A stretch of 64,000 nt of DNA from Terebella lapidaria (lineage: Eukaryota > Annelida > Polychaeta > Terebellida > Terebellidae): contig OX424570.1 of assembly GCA_949152475.1 (NCBI GenBank), forward strand, positions 27,028,694 through 27,092,693, read 5' to 3'. Under the pieces are notes generated by a model. That model was not told where the DNA came from and ran no database searches. It worked only from the letters and a program-made list of their open reading frames with translations. A program made the translations under genes and the position numbers. How positions within the stretch are numbered: the stretch's first letter is position 1; every line of letters starts with the position of its first letter. Of the stretch, positions 12,122 to 27,100 are shown piece by piece.

Positions 12122-15100
12122 ATTCCTCCCTATTTGGCTCGTGCCTATCAACGCATGGTTTATATAAATAGTTTTATCTCACTCAAATATATTGGTGATC
12201 TGGTGATGCATTTATCTTGTATCCTTCAAAGCGTGTGGGATATTCTGTGCACAATGGAAAAATAACTATTTACATTGGAGAATATAGTTGGCAGTCGTGT
12301 TAAAAAATATTCGCAATATTCCAAATACCAGGTACGGGTCAGCAGCAAATAAAGTACAGTATTGAGTAATCTAAATTTCAGGAGTCAGAATTCTCCTGAT
12401 GAAAAATTGTACAAATATCATCATGTCATAGATTTGAAACTGGCGGAAAAATTAATCGACATGGGAACTTTACTGGCTATTGTGGTTAGAGAATTTCATT
12501 TTATGCACTGAAATAAGTGACAGTAGAGTGTACCATTTTGATGAAATATTTCCCTGAAAGACACAAATACATGTATTGATCCTATGACACGATATGTTAC
12601 TATGATTCTGCCATTTCTGTCCCATAATTAGCATGGCTAGTGTCCCAATCAATTCAACACCACATCCTACATATAGCCAGCCATACATAACCGGCTTTTT
12701 GGGATTTGCCATCTGATTCTGGGCGCATCTCCTGATCGAGGTATATTGAACCCAGGTTCAGGAAGCTTATGCAGATAATTTGCATAAATTTTGCATGCAC
12801 ATCAGTGCATTTAGTTGTTTGCAATATGGTCAAACCATGCTGGTTCTTGTATAATACATGCAAATTAGCGGGATTTTTTCTGTCCCTCATGTTTCAATAC
12901 AAATACTCCATCTATGGATTGTTTTCCCGAGGTACACTTTGTTATTACAAGGATCATTTATGAGGGCTTCAACATCCGACAGTCAGGTCAAAAACACCTC
13001 TCGACTTCATACACTAGAAGCATAATTCGTCAACAACAGGGTGAAAAAAACAACTGAAGAGAAAGGAATACCATATAATGTACCCGCAGTACCCCATGCT
13101 GTAAACCCATATTTGAGACACAGAAAAATATTCAAAAGTCACAAAAAATGTCATACATCCTGTCATGATGTGCATGCGTGTGTTTGCGTGCTGCGTAATA
13201 TAATTGATCACCAACGATGTTTGATGGACGACTTCGGTGGCGTCACCAGCCGAGTCGTCTGTTCGTCCAGGGTACGATGTTTGCGCCGGCCGGCCTGCGG
13301 CTGTGACACTGACATATTGTCGCATCTCGCAGACGGGACATCATCAATTAATGTTGAATGTTCATTGGCTGCGACATATTGTCAAGTTCAATGTGTTTGT
13401 TTATTTTGCTCTGTGCATGTTGTCGGTTCGTGGACCTGACTATGTAAGACTTGTCCATTGTTCATAAATAAGGTTAATTACCGCTGCACTAGTAAGTTTG
13501 GCTACCTGCAGTTTATAGTTATCAATAATCAACTGTATTTTAATTTTGAAGTCATTGCCTTATGCAACTGAATATCGCTATACATGTACTTAAAATTTGA
13601 AATCTTGGGATGTTGATGTTCAGAATTTGAATTTAAGGAAAAATACAAGAGTAAAGTTGGCTTAATCGATAGAACACTGATACCTACATTAATCAGATAA
13701 GTTATGATTCGACAAAGTCCTCAACATTTTCTCTGTTGTTGCAATGAGAACCACAGTATTATTGGTAAATCTGACGAGGAAAACAGGCTCATATCAGCAG
13801 ATGATGCATTTCAATTGCCAGTCCATTGAACTCACGTTATAATGTTGATGAATGATACAGAAATTTTTAGCTCATTGAGAATAAACCCAGAAAAATTGAT
13901 GTTGAACCAAAGGCAGAAAAGTAGATGTTTTTCCCCTGAACCACCACAAACAGATGGAACGAGATGAACATTTCAGATATGGAAAGCGTTGCTTGCTCAC
14001 TCGCTGCGCTGCAAGGGAAACGATTAAACTTTCTTATAAATTTATCCCGGCAGTGGAAATTTTTCCCGCTTTCTTGTGGTCACCCCCCTCATAGAATCTC
14101 CCACTGTTTTTCTTCCCCGATGTCATAAAAACCTTCTTAACCCAGGGCCCTGTGCCCTCCTGTTTTCCCACGTAGTCTGGGTTTCACCAGTGCTGCTGAT
14201 CCATTGTTTCTTCGGAGTTTATTGTTGGACTTCTGGGGTCCACATGACGTAAAAACGTCAAAATTTCCCGGCGCCTTCGTCTCTCGCATGTGCTAGGAAG
14301 CACTGTTTACCTCAGAATGACGGTGATTGTGGCAGAAGATTGCCGGCTCCAGTTCTTGTTGGAGTTCTCGCAGATGCAGAAAATTACGCTGTTGTGTAAC
14401 TGATGCTTTTCATCACCTCTTTCCATCAGAACATTTTTCCGCAGTCCCGATCTTCCCTGATCTCCTGTGACCTCCGCACGTCTCCACTTCCACGTGCCCG
14501 CTGCTGCACTAAACCCGAGAATTCTGTTTTGGAAAGCCGAGTTTCACATTCAGTTCTTTAGCCCAAAATTCCGACAACAAAAATCTTATCTGAAGCTCGA
14601 CTACAGCTGTGTTTATATGTAAAAAAAACCTACTCTACGAACATTTTATCCCAAACATGACCTTTTATAAATTTGCCACCAGATACACTGCAAAATCACA
14701 AGATTTCATGCTTTGAAGGATAGTTTAACCCATGGGTGATGTGATCGTATCTCTCACCAGCCTATTTTTGGGTCGAGCAGGGAAATGGCGAAGTGTTGGA
14801 AATCTATGGCGTAATTCCCAGTCCATCAGCATTACCTACAGTTAAGTGTTGAGAACTCTGTGCTGAAAGATTTGTGCGAGATTTTTGCTCATATTCATTG
14901 CAAGGTTTCGTTTGTGTCTATTGCCGAGGAGCCACAGTTTGGCTGGTCAACTCCAATATTACAATTTGACCTAAGTCGTAATAAACCGATCGTTAACTAC
15001 AGACTTAGCCCGACAAAGACATCATTAATTGCAGACAAGCAAGTTGGCCTTCACATCATAAAGCCCCAACCTCATGTCAAGTCAGGTCATATCCTTCCAA

Positions 15101-18100
15101 AATTGTTTCTTAGGCTGAGCTCAGATCTGGCCACAAATCATCCAAACCTTAAATCATGTAAATCAAGATCTCCATCATTAGATGGAAGGATCCACTGGGA
15201 TCTTTCGGGAGGACTCTCTTTTGGAGGTCATTCACAATCCGACACTAAGATGGGGTGGTGTCTCCCTAATCACCCGCTCAGAAATCTATTGGTATTATGC
15301 ATGGTGAGCTTGGCTGAGATTGGAAAAAATGACGTCTATTACACCCTTCTGGTGGACTCAGGTCAAGGCTTGTCCTTATAGGGGCTAGAGAACCTCGGAC
15401 TGGGCTATTGATAGCTTTGCCCCTCACAGCGGGGCTCTGTGATATTAAGCGAGGAGAAAAAAAGATAGAAACATCAGTTATTATGTTGCAATTGGTACCT
15501 CAAACCTACAACAGGGCTTCTGTATATTGTTAGTTGAAGATTCATTTAGGGGACAAATTCTGGTGATTTGAAGTATCATTGAGGTTCCCCCCAAAAAATC
15601 AATTCACACATTGGTTCATTGAGGGAAGGGAGAAATAATTGCGGTGAGGATATAACTGACACGACTTCCTCAGGGTCGTTAGCGGAAGAAAATTAAAGCG
15701 ACCCCGCACAGCGATATTTGGGAAGTTCGCCACACGGCCGGACGCTGACAAAGTAAATGGTGTCATTATCCGTCGGAAGGGGATTCCCGGAGTTCCTGAC
15801 TGCCGCAAGTCTCCGCTAATTGATTAATTTTGGGAACTGCCACCGGTAATGGCTCACCTTGTGTAGGGGCGAGGGTTTTGGGCCGGGGCATTTCTCAAGG
15901 TCAAATTGTGAGCTGGAAATACTGGACACAATAAAGGGGGAATTTTTGTATGCGTGTGAATATCACGCAATTCGTGTGGTATTCATGTGGTAAAATCTTG
16001 AAGGTCATTTGGTATTCAGAACTAGCTGCGAAAAAATATTGCCTATTAGTAAAGCTACAAGACTACCGGGTAGTTATAGTATGTGAACAAAATATCCCAA
16101 CAAATATGACAATACATGTATGAAGTCAAAGCTCTCTTCTTCTGGTCAATAGTATATTCTTACTGACTGAATTAACACCAACAAATGTATGTAAACTCAT
16201 TGTTTGTGTTGTATAATGAGATAACAGAACAAACTTTCTGACTAGGGAAAAAAATGTTGGTTCAATATTTTGGCCACTGTCTTTTTGCTGAACAGCTCCA
16301 TTCTCCGTTTTCAGATATTTGTGTCTCACGATTCTGTGTTACATTGTTCTACTTCGGTGCAACCAGAGAATCTTTCCCATTCATTTATGCAGGAAGTTGT
16401 AAGATTTAGCTCGGGTTGTTGGACCAATTGCGAAGGCCTTTGCTGCATACCAAACACAAGTAATGTCTCGTAAACAAAAAATAATTGTTTTCCTAGCAGT
16501 TTTGGATGGGAAGTATGCCAAAGTTGCATTCGCCATTTTTGCAATTCACTCTTGCAATTTATCTTTGCAAATCTTCCAGTTATTCGAGTTAACATAACTG
16601 TGTTGATGAACTGCATGTATACAAGATTAATGTACGTCCATATTTTGTTTATATTTCATACACTAGACACTGGTATAGTGCATTATGTCCAATACAATTG
16701 CCACAGGCTTTTAACGGAAGAAATATTCAGTCAGACTTGCCTGCCAGGAGTTTCAGATAATAATCTGAACTAAGTCCAACTTGATGCCAAAAAATGTCTT
16801 CTTTACTGCATCTCACATTTGGGGCCTCAGTGCATAAGCTGTAGGCACCGCAGTGCCGCAGATGTGAAGCCATGCCACAGAACACATGCATACTGAGGAG
16901 ATAACTTACGCAGGAATTGTTGGAGCACCCTAACAAGCCATTGACAAAACGTATTTATTAGAGGAGCAAACAATGAAAAAAGTGTTCAATCTACACGCAT
17001 TTATTCTGGGCTAAGGTGTTGAAACATTTCACATCTTTTCGAAAATTTCCTGAATGTGTTTAAAGCTCATAAACATTCTTGGAAACCATAAAACACCATT
17101 CAAGATGCTGAAGCTGTCTGGCTGTTGAAGCCAACTGCACATTTTCTGAAAGCTACCTACTTAATTCTGAACCCAGGTTGTTCCCATCATGCATGCTGTG
17201 TCTGTTCTCTGATGAGCACATTCCATCAACCCCCCCCCCCCCCCCCATACAACCGTTATAGGACGTTGAGGCAGGTGCCCGGGCCTCTGCGATCCCCTCC
17301 CCTTCCCTCTCCCTGCGCGCTCCGGACTGGACCAGTGCTAATCTCCCCTTGGTCCAAAACGGGAGCAGGACAAAATATCAACTGGTAGTGGACGGACCAT
17401 GGTCTATATTTTGCCTAAAATGTCAGGTTGAGTAAAAGCTGAGGGGAAGTCCAGAGGTACATGTATTGTGTTCATTGCCTGCAGGCAAAGATAAAGTAGG
17501 GGGATATCCAGGTAGGAGCCCGGGTCATTGAGAAATGTCAGCAAAAATGCCTGGAACAATTGGAGAGAATTCTAGTCTCTCAGTTAGTCTCTGTTTTTTT
17601 ATCGGTTATACAGGTATGAATCTGGATTCGCTTTCACTGAAAAGCTCAGTAAATACTAAAAAGCTCAGCGTGGCATCAATAAGACCTGTGTCGAGTTAAC
17701 AGTGATATCTGGGTGGATACAGTAAATACAAAGTGAAATCTCCCCAAATACATTGTGAGGAAACATATCTGATTTGATAGCAGTAGTAGTTTATTGACAT
17801 AAACATTTTTAAAGCAAAAAAAAAAAATACAGATTAAAAATACATATTGAAGTTTTGTGTTGTAGTCCGAAAAAAAATCTCTTCAACACGATGATGGCGG
17901 CAGTTGTCACTAAGATCAACCAGTAATGGACTCTGATATCAGGTGACTGTATTTCCCACATGCAAAATGCATGCACATGTGGGCCTCTAGTCTGTAGAAC
18001 CGGAGACCGTCCACTGTATCCCAACCCTCCCACACGGCTCCGTCCTCATCTCACCTTACGTCCCAGAATTTAGCATTCACGGCGTGTATGCCGATTGTTT

Positions 18101-21100
18101 CGTGTCTGGCCGCACGTCTCGAAGGATTATCCTCTGACCAGCAGAATTACTGATGGAAGCAAGTACTCGCGGACCCTTGGGAACTATGGTAACCAGTAAT
18201 GATGCCGCCTGGTGCGACATTGTCCACTCACGGATGTTACGATGGCTGTTATTGGTCGACTGGGAATCATCACTTTTTCTACCGCTAACATATTCTAGTT
18301 CAGCCCAATAACAGAGTTAAGTGTTAGTCCCTTCCTGAGCCTACAACGGTTTCCGCCTGACACCCTGTCACAGTGGGTCAGGATTTGTGAGCTTGTTTCA
18401 GAAGAAAACATGTTCTGAATGCATGAAATACACACCGTGTATCATTTTCTTCCCCTCTCAGTTGTTTCCAACGATTCATGTCCCTCAATTTCAAGATTAT
18501 TCCATACTTTGTCACTTGACAGCTGTTTGTTTACATTGTCATCATGGTGCAGTTTTGTCATGCTACAAAGCTGCCACTCAAATTAGCCAATCAGGGAGCA
18601 TCATGCAATCAGCTGATGATGGGTGTGATGTCATAATCCGGGAAATATCCCCTTTTAGGACTTTTGGCGCCAAACCTTAGATTGAAACATTTTAGCCTGT
18701 GGTTGTATAGGGCTCTGCCCGTGAATAGTGCTAAACATATTCGTAGCTTTATTGCATCGTCAAACCGCACTGGACGTTGTAGGCATTGTCAGCTGTCGAA
18801 ATAATGCGAGTTTATGGTTGCAGTGGACGTGGTCCCGGGTTTTGATCACATTTGATAGCGACAAATAATAAAGCCATCTTAATTCAGGCGAAAAGACTTC
18901 ATCTACATTGCTACCATTTTTTGAGGACGAATCTCGCAATGCTAGGTCAGAATCCCACCTGCATCTGCTGTTTATGCAGTCCCCGCCGGGCTGTAAACGC
19001 TGTTTATGTTACCCAGCGTTGACATCAAGGCAGGGATATATTTCCGTGATGATTGTTGATACAGTTGTATATTGCGCAGTTGTCTTTGCTACGCTGCAAA
19101 TTGGACATATGTAAGGGCCACTTTGCATTAGGTGTCAAGTCGTTTGGAGCGAATGTTTCCTGTTTGCGAACGGGCATCGTCCCTACTTCTGGGCTTGGCC
19201 ATTATCATTTAAATAAATTAGGGGAGCTACAGGGGTTTTTGTCACATTTATGACCCCATACATCATGTCACAAGTAGACAGACAGTTTACACAGCCGATC
19301 TCTTCTTCATAAAAACCAGTCGCACCACTCGCCGTAGTTCTGAGGTGGAGCGAAAATTGAATCAATTTGTAGAAACCTACTGATCAATTTTCATAAATGC
19401 TCGTGTACTGAATTATGTGTAACTCCATCTTGGTCTTTCTTATTTTAATTTTTTTGGCACTGAGTGATAAATCTGAGATCAAGTGATGTAGAATTCACAA
19501 GATTTTGTGTTTTGTGGTCGCGGAGCCAAGTATTCTACCCACAACCGATCAGCGTGTCTCAAGTCTGAGAAAACTATCTTCTTATTTGTGGCATGTCTGA
19601 GTGGTGCAGACATATATCGCCCACATTCAGAATCAATATCTATAATCTCTTGATGAACAGAACAGCCAAAAACCGACGACATCGCTCAGGAAAAAACAGC
19701 AATAAGCTTTTATAGCTCCCGGAGCTTCGTCCCTGGGGTATTAGGCTGAAAAATAGCAGCTAATCATTTCTATGGAAACAGAAAATTGCAACTGAAGAGT
19801 ACTCCTTGTTTGTCATCGCCATGGAAATGCAGCAGTGCAGCCAAACCCCAAATCTAATGGGTCCACTTGGAACCGGGTAATGAACCCTACTTCGCAGCTG
19901 ATCTTTTCAGCGGCTTTCCAAAAAAGGTTTCACGATGATGAACCTATGTATTCCACTGGAGTCTAGCGATGAATCACGCGGCAAAGTAGCTCGGTGGATT
20001 TCAGTTTCATGTTGGGTCTTTCTGGAAAAAACGAAATTATCATTTCCTTTTGGGGGAGAGGGGGTGGGGGAGGATATGATGTCTGTAAAAAGAAACGTTG
20101 TCTTGTGAATTATAAAAGAAAAATCAGCATGCGTCACTGCACATCACCCAAAAAATTGGAAAAATACTTACAAATAAAAGGGATAAGATCAAGTTTGTGC
20201 ATTAGGACGATACAGCTTTATGCAAGCACCAGAATGTCTTCAAAGGTCAAAGCTAAATATACTCTGTACTCTGTACATTGTATGTATCTTAAAAGTACAA
20301 TCTCGATGATTTACTACATCTCTCTATTATGTGGAGGAGTGTTATATAAAGCTTATATCCTGCGGGTAAATTTTGGTGAGGAATCCGTGATGACCATGAG
20401 CCCAATACCTGTGTTGTCACGGATTCCCCAGGCTAAAAGCCGCTATAAATCTGTGTGGAGTATGTCTGGAGCGGCCGCTTTTACGAGGGGCCGTGGCTGA
20501 GGAGACATGTGTAAATTCTGGAGCTAATTATGGCTACTGCTGCTTCCATGCACAACCCCCCCCCACCCCCCCCCCCCCCCCACCTCAACCCTGCCACCAT
20601 AAAAAAAAAAATCAGAATCTTGACACATCCATCTATGGCACAGGCACAGGTCATGCTGGGGTGGGGTTCTCTGATAATTTTAGGCTTCTCAGTTGTCTGA
20701 GAGCAGTTTAATGTGGCCATTTTCCAGGTTGACTTAATCCATGATGATAGCAACACGGTATCGACGCCGGGTCGCTACACTGCGGCGATGTTTTCTGGTG
20801 TTGTTGCTTTGTTCGGAGCTCTCGCGTGATTGGTCGGTGATTGGGGTTGATGGCTTCATGTGATTGTCCAACGTCGCACGCCAAAAATAACACTTTACGG
20901 GGGAGCTTTAAACGAAATGGCGCCTATAACCGAGGCAGACAATTTTCAAAGGCCATCAATCCAGGTTTTCGCTCGGTTTCGTCGATAGATACATCCCAAT
21001 GTCACAGTGTATTTACACTTGTTCGCCAAAGGTTGAGCAACTATTAGCCATGATGAAAAAACGGTGGAAAAAGCAGCAAAAACCAAAGGAAGTGAAATCC

Positions 21101-24100
21101 AAGTCGTGCTGTTGTCCATCGCTATGTGGGAGGCGTTAGTGTTTTTTGCGGGACTCGCGTTGATCACTCACTGCTCAGCCCACGCACCGCGCTTCCTGTG
21201 TGGCTCTGTCCACTCTCGTGTATGATGATTGTCACTTCTGCGGTGGTTCACTCCCTAGTTGAAGCCATTGTGGCTGACTTCTTGGAAACGGGTTTTTAAT
21301 TCCTCGTCATTCTTCAACGTGATTTCTCCTAGGGCTGCCGAGCTTGTCATGTGTATTATATCAAAATATCGGGGGAAAATCATCATTCCCCATCCCCTCA
21401 GTACAGTATAACACAGACAAGTACCAGTCTATTTCTGTTACTTTTATAAGAAGGACAATGTTCCTATAAAACATAACGATCTCATTACGGATCCCTCTAC
21501 TTTCATGTAATTCGTCACAACAGCTAGCGCCATTATGAGACTGAACGCGCATGTGGTCGAAAAACTCCAAGTGAGGACCTCTCATCAAACATCAAACGAC
21601 AACTTTCCATTCATCTGTCGTGTTTTGATGTCACAGTTTTCCTGTCAACATGGTCAATATTTGTTTTTATCCCCAGGTAAATCTAACACCCCCCCACCCC
21701 CCCAGCAGCGTCTAAAACAATTCCTGCCCGCCCACGCCTTTGGATGCAGTTTGTTTCAACTACCTTCAAAATCAAGACTGATATTAAATCAGAAATGCCA
21801 CCACCTCAACCCCCTCCAAGGAATGACCAAATTTTCTGAGATTTCTGCGGACACTGACCCTTTCTAGGAACAAGTCGCTATGAGTGTGTTTATTTGGAAC
21901 TCTTCAATCTAAGGAGAGAACCTTTACGTACTGGACAGCACGAACACGCTGTCATCAGTCATTGCGACTACAGCTTCTCATGTCTCCAGCTTGCATGTCT
22001 GAATTAGTCCACTTCAGAGTGTTACTTTGACTTTGGCCCTTTGCTCTTTCCAAGATCCCCACCCCAAGTCCCCCCCCCCCCCCCACACACCCCTGTCCAG
22101 TCCTTCAATGTTTGGAGTCTTCGGGAAAGCGTTTTATTTCTGCACATCCTTCTTTCCTGGCGTTTCTTAACTCCTGCCCTTTTCTCCCTGTATAGTCCTG
22201 TCACCCCGCCACCCTCCTACCCCCCTCTCCCTCTATTATGTGTTTTGGTTGCCCGGCAACAGCATCACCAATCAATGCCACAGTGTGGAGCGGCAGAACA
22301 CCTCCAGGTAAAGGCCGGGAGGTGTGCGTTGTTGGATAAGGTGTGACGCAATGCCAGTGATCAGGGAATGACGAATATATCCTAATTGAGACCTGTACTC
22401 AAACCAGGCCAAACTGATGTAAATGCTGTTTCCTGCTCATATACCACAAAGTTGAATCTGTCACTAGAAACTCAATTATGTCTGAAAGTCATCAAAAATT
22501 TATCTTCTGAGCAGTGAGGTTTGAGGAAGGCAAAGTATTTTTCAAATGAGAGAAACTACTGTCATTCCCTATTGAAATGTTTGAATTTATGTGCCAAAGG
22601 CAAAAATAGGAAGAGATCCTGGGATGACCAAATATCCATATTCAAATTGGATCGAAAATTGTAAGATAGTTATTTGTCCGTGTTCTGCAGTCTCCTCAGA
22701 GTTATTGACGGAAACTGTCTGAAGTAAACGCCTGATCAACTCTGTCCCTTGTTAACCCTGGCTTTTAGCTTTTTAAGCTGTTCTAGGTGGTGAATTTCCC
22801 ACTAAGTATGAGTAAGACCAGCCACAGGCATTTTAGGGATTTTATCGGTAATCTGATTTAGATTTGGGAATTATTTTCACCTGTGAAAAATAAATTTTGC
22901 CCCGTTTGCGAGATTTTTCACGTGAGAATCAATTGGAATGATCATCTCTTGAGCTTAACTTCAATGCGCTCATATATAGAATTTAACTGAGAGAAATTAA
23001 ACTATTCCTGCCCTAAATAAATACAATATTTATTCATTTATACCAGTTATGCTCAAGGAGAAATTATCAAAAAATTATATCTGTAACATTATTGTGGGAG
23101 ACCGAGTATGATGAATATGTCATAAAAATATGGAAAAAAAGTACATTTTTATACACAGTATCCCATTCATTCTGAACACTTTAAAGAACACATAATAAAC
23201 ATAAAAATACATGATAAACATCAAGTTTCGACCCCTGTTGCACCTGTATACAAACTACTGCTGTTCACTGCTAACAGTGCACTGGGTGCGAAGTTCGTTG
23301 AGAAGGTACGGGAAATGGCATCTTTTGTTTATGAACCGAGGATCAATGTGCATCCTACGCACGCGCGTCAATCTTCACCGTGCCTTAAGCTGCCTGCTGA
23401 GGATTTGAGTCAATTCAGTACACAACCTTTGTGGGATCAATTCTCCAATGCGCAAGATAACATTTCATCCAATTTCTGCTTTTGTGTGTGTACTGCTCTC
23501 AGGTAATTTGTTAATGACCCGTTATTAACCTGTTCTACAGAATAAACCACTCAATTTGTGTCATCGATACAGGAACTAGAAAAAGCTTTCAACAGAGAAA
23601 ACATGGTTGAGCGAGTTGAGGGAGCTCGATATTTGAGCAAAACTTTCAGTAATATATCTATTTTCTTGTTATGTATTTCCGCTATTAGAAAAAATAAAAG
23701 CCTGGATTTTTGGCTACAATTTCTGGAATTTTCAGATATGGGACTTTTGAATGTGATATCATGAATATCAGTTGACCATTTGTAATTGTGCCGTTTATTG
23801 TGGAAGTTGCTCTTTTGAATCCATCATGTTTCAATACAGACTGTACATGTACTTGATAATGATCTGTAATATAGAGCACACAAATTGGTTACACCCAGCA
23901 TTGAACGGTGTAATCACCTCAACAAGTTCTCTACTGCCAAGGGTCATAGGCAGTGCAAGTACTAAATGATCTGTGAGGGTGAACCAGTGCAAAATATACA
24001 TCCCATGCAACCATACATATATTTACCCATGCATTTGTCAGTATATTGAAGATGTGCGAGCAAAAGTCTGCACCTGTCAGGTCTAGATGGCTGTTCCTGA

Positions 24101-27100
24101 GGAGTGCTGCTGTTAGTTAGTTAGATGCGTCGGTACACTGTTCTTTAGACTGATTCACGACAAAAGAAGACAAGAAATCCCACAAGAACACGGGAAATTA
24201 ATTTGCCCAGCGTGGAATGAGCCCTTAGGATTCAGACAAACTGGGCTTATCTGATATTTCTAGATCTAAGGGAATACCGAATGGGGCACAGATGAAGACA
24301 TATTCTCGGAATTAAGCCCTTGAAGACAGCAGACCAAAGTATAGAATTTCAATGAAGTAGACCGATTTTACTCAGTGCAGTCGCCGATTAAGAATGAAGA
24401 CTTAAAAATAAAAGCAGTCAGAAAGAAGAGAAATACTGCTTAATTAGTGCACTTGACTATATTGTACTGTCATATCTCTGGAGTTGTATATCTGGAAACC
24501 ACCATATAGTTAATTCTACAACCCTATAAAAGGTTTTTGATACCACTATATCATCGATGTCGTGCAGTGCGGTGTCTTCGTACATTTAAGATGTAATATT
24601 ATACACCTGTCCCGCCTGCTGCCATGATTAATATCACTGGCTAGTGCTGCCTGTAACTATGGTAACCACACATCTCTACCCCTCAGCACCCAGTCTGTAT
24701 CCAGACATCAGGCCTCCCGAATGTCGCAATGGGAAAGACAAGGAAACTTTGACAATGTCTGCGGTTTCAGCCCGGTGATAGTATTTCAGTCGCTGGTGAT
24801 GAGCACGTCTGGTAACCATGGCAACCGCAGCCATATGATATCATGCTAATTAGTTGCCATGAAAACATTTCTTTTGTTGACATAGATTAGTTTTTAGGTA
24901 TTCGGACAAAATAATTGAATTTTAGATATCTCAATAATAAAGAAATATCACACTGGATAATATGATTCTATTGTTGCGTCATTATTGCTACAGCCTCTAG
25001 AGTGGACTTCCGTGTTAACTTTCGAAAAAAACAATTATTAGAATTGTAATAAGATATCAAAAATTGCAACTGTCATTGTTGATGGACAATAGAACGTACA
25101 ACATCATAGACTACATGTAGTGTATATTGCTTTAGTCAGTTATCGTTGCCAAGTCTTGCCTCATTCGCCCAATGGTGGAACATCATAATTATTCTGCCCA
25201 GACCAATTCCAGGAAGGGTTTCGCACCCAAGGAGTGGTGAATTATTGGTGAAGCCATGAGAGGCTGGGATAGAGGGGTAGGGTAGGATCAGAGATGGGGG
25301 AAGGGGGGGGGGGGATGGGGCAGGGATAGACACCCTCGGGATAAGGTGAGGGTGTGGTATCCAAGGGGATTTGTTGACTAGACAGACAGTGGGGTATGTA
25401 ATACTATGATTTTAGCCATATGCTCCAGGATCTGTGGGGAATATTCACCAGTGATACGTCTTCCTCCTGCCTACTCTTTTTGAGGTCTTGAAAAATTTCC
25501 AGCCTTCTTGTGTAACGTCTTTCCCCTTTAAACCACTATTCCATCTTCTACCCCCCACCCCCCCTGCCGCGGCCCCTCCCACTTCCTCCCCCCTCTCCAG
25601 GTCGCTTCCCTGTCCATAAACCCCATATACGGCTGGATAACACAAACTTGAGGCCATTATCACGTTCGTCCTCGCCACCGCCAGGCGGCCACTACAAACT
25701 GATACGTAGCTCTGGATGTAGTTTAGAGCGAAGGGCAGCTCGCGGTCTGTATTTCGTGGAAAAGCCAACTCAAATGTCACTGCCTTCAGGGCTAGTTTTG
25801 CAGCAATGCGGCTGGCTTCCGATTCAGCACGATCAACAATTGTTATTCAGCACTCCATAACCTTTTCCCCATGATATTTCAATGTATATATATGTGTTCT
25901 GGTTTCTGGCCGTTTTCAAGTGTTTTATATGACGTTTCGCAGTTCACTTTCAATATTTCAATGACATCAAATGGTCTGAAATCTTGTGCAACATGTGCAA
26001 GTCCCTCCGTCCCAGCCCTCGGTGTCCTGACGTCAACTGTAGAAGCTTTTAAAGAAAATCCACCGACAATCTCTGTTGAAACGGTCAAGGACTTGGTTTC
26101 AGCTGGACAACAGACAGCCTGTCAGGTTTTGATATATTAGCTGGAAGGACTTTTGCTCCGGAGTCGAGTCACTCCGCGCCCTGGGACCCACTACTTCAGA
26201 CCCACTGGGGTCAGTAACCATAGTAACGTGATACACGCTGGTGTCTTGAAGAGATCGCGCTGACAGTTGATGTTTCCGTCCTTTGATAGTCAATAGCTTC
26301 GGGTGACTTGACGAAGCACATTTAGTAGACGTTTTTGAGGGGGGTGGTCTAGGAAATGAAAAATTTCATGGTATATTTTAATCTTAGTCGGGTGGTTGCC
26401 ATGGAAAACTCTGCGTGTCGTATTTTAATAAAAATCCCTGCAATTTTGACATGTGTCATGCAAAATGTTGGCTGAGCATATGGTTTGAACTTCATGATAG
26501 TTATCTGACATTATTTATGATGAAAATGAGAAATTTGATTTATAGATCTATGTTTTGGGAAGATATCCGATGTGCACATGTACGTAGGCCTATGGTGTAC
26601 TCTATTTGTTAGCTGTGAAATTGTGGCTGAAACCAGACAAGTTTATCAAGGCCAGAAAGATACACAAAAACTACCCGATACAAATATGAAGAATGAAAAT
26701 ATAGGTCATGAAAATAGCACATAGATGTACTTAGCAAATAAATAAAATTACACAAAATACATACCTGGTAAAATATAACAACAACTGATCGTTTGTATAA
26801 GAACAACAGTACATGTAATGATGAAAAAGAAATCACTTGTTTTGTGTTACACCATCTGTGCTTGCCGGATGAGACCTGCTGACAAATCGCCACAAAACTG
26901 ATGACATAGAAACACTGGAAGGCTTTCCAGGTGCTCACAATTGTAATATAATACATAGGTTACATGAAAACGGCATGCAAATCTATTATACGCTAATGAT
27001 TAATGGATAAATGAAATGCAAAACTCAAACACGAGACATGTGCATGGCTTTGATATCAACTCCAGTATATACCGGGATAAAGGATAAATGCAAGCATTAA

